Translations under genes and position numbers: made by a program
In this document: one piece after another, positions 15,184-16,478 of the stretch
How positions within the stretch are numbered: position 1 is the stretch's first letter
Layout of the letters: every line of letters starts with the position of its first letter
Assembly: GCA_934254985.1 (NCBI GenBank)
Contig: CAKQMS010000047.1
Location: 1 to 16,478 of the forward strand
DNA length: 16,478 bases
Source of the DNA: an uncultured Prevotella sp.
GTDB taxonomy: Bacteria; Bacteroidota; Bacteroidia; Bacteroidales; Bacteroidaceae
Direction: 5' to 3'
Notes under the pieces: model-generated
What the model was told of the DNA's origin: nothing
Seen by the model: only the letters and a program-made list of their open reading frames with translations
Databases searched by the model: none

Positions 15184-15654
15184 ATGAAGAAAATGATGTT
15201 GTTGGCAGTATGCATTATGATGACAGCGTTATCGTATTCGCATGGTCTGTCGACCGAACTATTTGGTACTCGATATGCAGATGCTCTCAGAAATATAGAA
15301 TCTATTTTGGGCAAGCCTGCAAAGGTGGAAGCCGATAAGGTTATATATAATAAGGTGGAATACGAGGGCATGAAATGGGACGAGGCTTACTTCAAGTTTT
15401 CCGATGGTCAGCTGGTCGAAGCTCGCTTCTATAGTCGCCAGGCAGGAAAGGCGAAAGCGTTGCGCCATCTTGAGGAAGTAGCAAAGGTGCTAAAACGTAG
15501 CCATGCTATAACGAAAGACTATGAGGATAAGTATACCGCATTCTATAAAGGTGGACGTTCGCCAATGGATTTTGGTCATCTTTTCACAATCTTTGTTTCG
15601 CCCTACAAAGGTGGGTGGACCACACAGCTAAGATATGGCCCCTTTGAATTCTGA
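15184..15654 (+). CDS. secreted protein of unknown function, 156 residues
   Basis: I start at the ATG at 15184, which opens a typical signal peptide, MKKMMLLAVCIMMTALSYSHG. The longer reading from the TTG at 15148 overlaps the predicted transcription start. No lipobox is seen, so it is probably periplasmic or secreted after cleavage near residue 21. I do not recognise the family. The mature part alternates short charged and aromatic stretches, with ESILGKPAKVEADKVIY (39-55), YFKFSDGQLVEARFY (69-83) and a C-terminal aromatic-rich segment ending RYGPFEF. The LGKP plus FxDGxL pattern faintly recalls small BamE/BLIP-type folds, which is a guess. A gene for a DUF3256-like secreted protein follows after 30 bp, so the two are probably co-transcribed. 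Confidence 0.8.
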   Translation: MKKMMLLAVCIMMTALSYSHGLSTELFGTRYADALRNIESILGKPAKVEADKVIYNKVEYEGMKWDEAYFKFSDGQLVEARFYSRQAGKAKALRHLEEVAKVLKRSHAITKDYEDKYTAFYKGGRSPMDFGHLFTIFVSPYKGGWTTQLRYGPFEF

Positions 15655-15684
15655 AGCTTATAATCACTTTAATAATATAAAGAT

Positions 15685-16341
15685 ATGTCGCTGAAAACAA
15701 ATATATTAGCCTTGATGCTCATTGCTCTTTCTGCTACAGCTCAAGCGCAAGAAATCAGAAGCGTATGGAAGTCGATGCCCGACTCTGTAGTTGTTGCTAT
15801 CGATAAAGTTCGCCGACTCGAAATGCTCGACCTCGTAGACTATAAGGTGAAGGCAGAGGTCAACAATCGCCTCGGTTCGCATAGCGTTATGGATACCATC
15901 ACGTCAAACTATCTCCACATTATGGTTTCAAAAGCCAGTGAACTCTCTATGCGCCTTTTGCCTACTGCCGATGGCGACACCTTGGTGTGCATGGTCTACA
16001 CCTACAAGGCTCCAAAACCCGAGAGCAAGATAAGCTTCTATAGCCTTGATTGGCAGCAGTTGGATGCAAGCAAATATCTGCCTTTTGCATCTATCGCAGA
16101 TGCTGCCGACAGCCTATATACCAAGCCTGATAGCATAAACCAAGAGCGATATGCAGAGCTTAGAAACGATGTTGTAGTGGCGCTCGTTAGCGCTCAGCAG
16201 TCGATAGAAAACGACGATATCTGCCTTTCGTTGTCATTGCCAATGGCAGCTAAGGACAATAAGGCAAGCATGACAGCCATTGCTGATAAGCGCAAGCTCG
16301 TGTGGACGGGTAAAAAATATGTGTATTCATCATCTCGTTAG
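15685..16341 (+). CDS. secreted DUF3256-like protein
   Basis: The 218-residue protein begins with a signal peptide, MSLKTNILALMLIALSATAQA, probably cut after Ala21. The mature part resembles the Bacteroidetes DUF3256 family as I remember it: VWKSMPDSVV (27-36), RRLEMLDLVDYKVKAEVNN (43-61), a segment like LSMRLLPTADGD (87-98) and MVYTYKAP (103-110). The family has no established function; members are found in the envelope of Bacteroidales. It lies 30 bp after another small secreted-protein gene, in the same direction and from one predicted promoter. There is no lipobox or membrane helix, so a periplasmic location is likely. The family assignment comes from motif recognition without a search. 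Confidence 0.82.
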   Translation: MSLKTNILALMLIALSATAQAQEIRSVWKSMPDSVVVAIDKVRRLEMLDLVDYKVKAEVNNRLGSHSVMDTITSNYLHIMVSKASELSMRLLPTADGDTLVCMVYTYKAPKPESKISFYSLDWQQLDASKYLPFASIADAADSLYTKPDSINQERYAELRNDVVVALVSAQQSIENDDICLSLSLPMAAKDNKASMTAIADKRKLVWTGKKYVYSSSR

Positions 16342-16371
16342 AAGACTCTCTTTTGATGAATGAATACACAT
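16319..16371 (+). terminator. possible hairpin at the end of the DUF3256-like gene
   Basis: ATGTGTATTCA (16319-16329) and TGAATACACAT (16361-16371) form an 11-bp stem around the stop codon with a 31-nt loop. The tail is A-rich rather than T-rich, so it could protect the transcript end instead of terminating it. Confidence 0.35.
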
Positions 16372-16410
16372 ATAAGAAATAAAAGTAACTGAACTTTCGC
16401 ATGTGATTCA

Positions 16411-16478
16411 AGTACGGGCTGAAGGCCCAAAAGCTCCTAGCCCAGGGCATCGCCCTGGGTATGATGGCAATCAGCAAG
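16411..16478. repeat. REP-like hairpin sequence, cut by window end
   Basis: Two GC-rich inverted repeats follow each other: GGGC-tgaag-GCCC (16416-16428) and CCCAGGGC-ATC-GCCCTGGG (16441-16459). They stand out from the surrounding AT-rich spacer. The sequence resembles dispersed palindromic intergenic repeats I have seen in Bacteroidetes genomes; this is from memory. Its right end lies outside the window. Confidence 0.5.

Overview
The window looks like chromosomal DNA from a Bacteroidales bacterium, most likely of the Prevotella/Segatella type. Three things point there: repeated matches to the Bacteroidetes promoter (TTTG, about 20 bp, TAnnTTTG), few Shine-Dalgarno sequences, and protein families typical of the group (DUF4143 ATPase, a DUF3256-like secreted protein, pyruvate phosphate dikinase). 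I cannot name the species from the sequence alone.

Layout. Positions 101-7106 form a minus-strand block. From right to left it holds hisG, hisD and hisC (a compact histidine operon), a soluble sensor histidine kinase with a cysteine cluster, a PP2C-like phosphatase and an AAA ATPase with a DUF4143 nuclease-like C-terminus. Going right on the plus strand from the divergent hisG promoter is a lipoprotein lytic transglycosylase of MltF type (7202-8401), closed by a bidirectional terminator shared with the convergent rlmD gene (8499-9953, minus). A 388-bp divergent spacer leads to ppdK (10342-13065, plus), which has a near-consensus promoter and a good terminator. An ABC-F ATPase gene (13333-14970, minus) follows. 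The right end carries two secreted-protein genes in a likely operon (15184-16341, plus) and the start of a hairpin-rich, REP-like sequence cut by the window edge.

Most genes are ordinary housekeeping: histidine biosynthesis, rRNA methylation, pyruvate/PEP interconversion, ribosome-associated ABC-F and cell-wall turnover. The most unusual signal is non-coding. Three intergenic regions (1498-1585, 2515-2602 and 13178-13232) hold unrelated sequences with the same construction: 11-bp units with phased A/T tracts, grouped into a 33-bp higher-order repeat. One of them overlaps the predicted promoter of the DUF4143 ATPase. Other points of interest are a three-segment alternative-hairpin region between hisC and the kinase, palindromes at the ATPase start codon and at the kinase transcription start, face-to-back promoters for hisG and the transglycosylase, and a transglycosylase whose binding domain seems reduced to one lobe.
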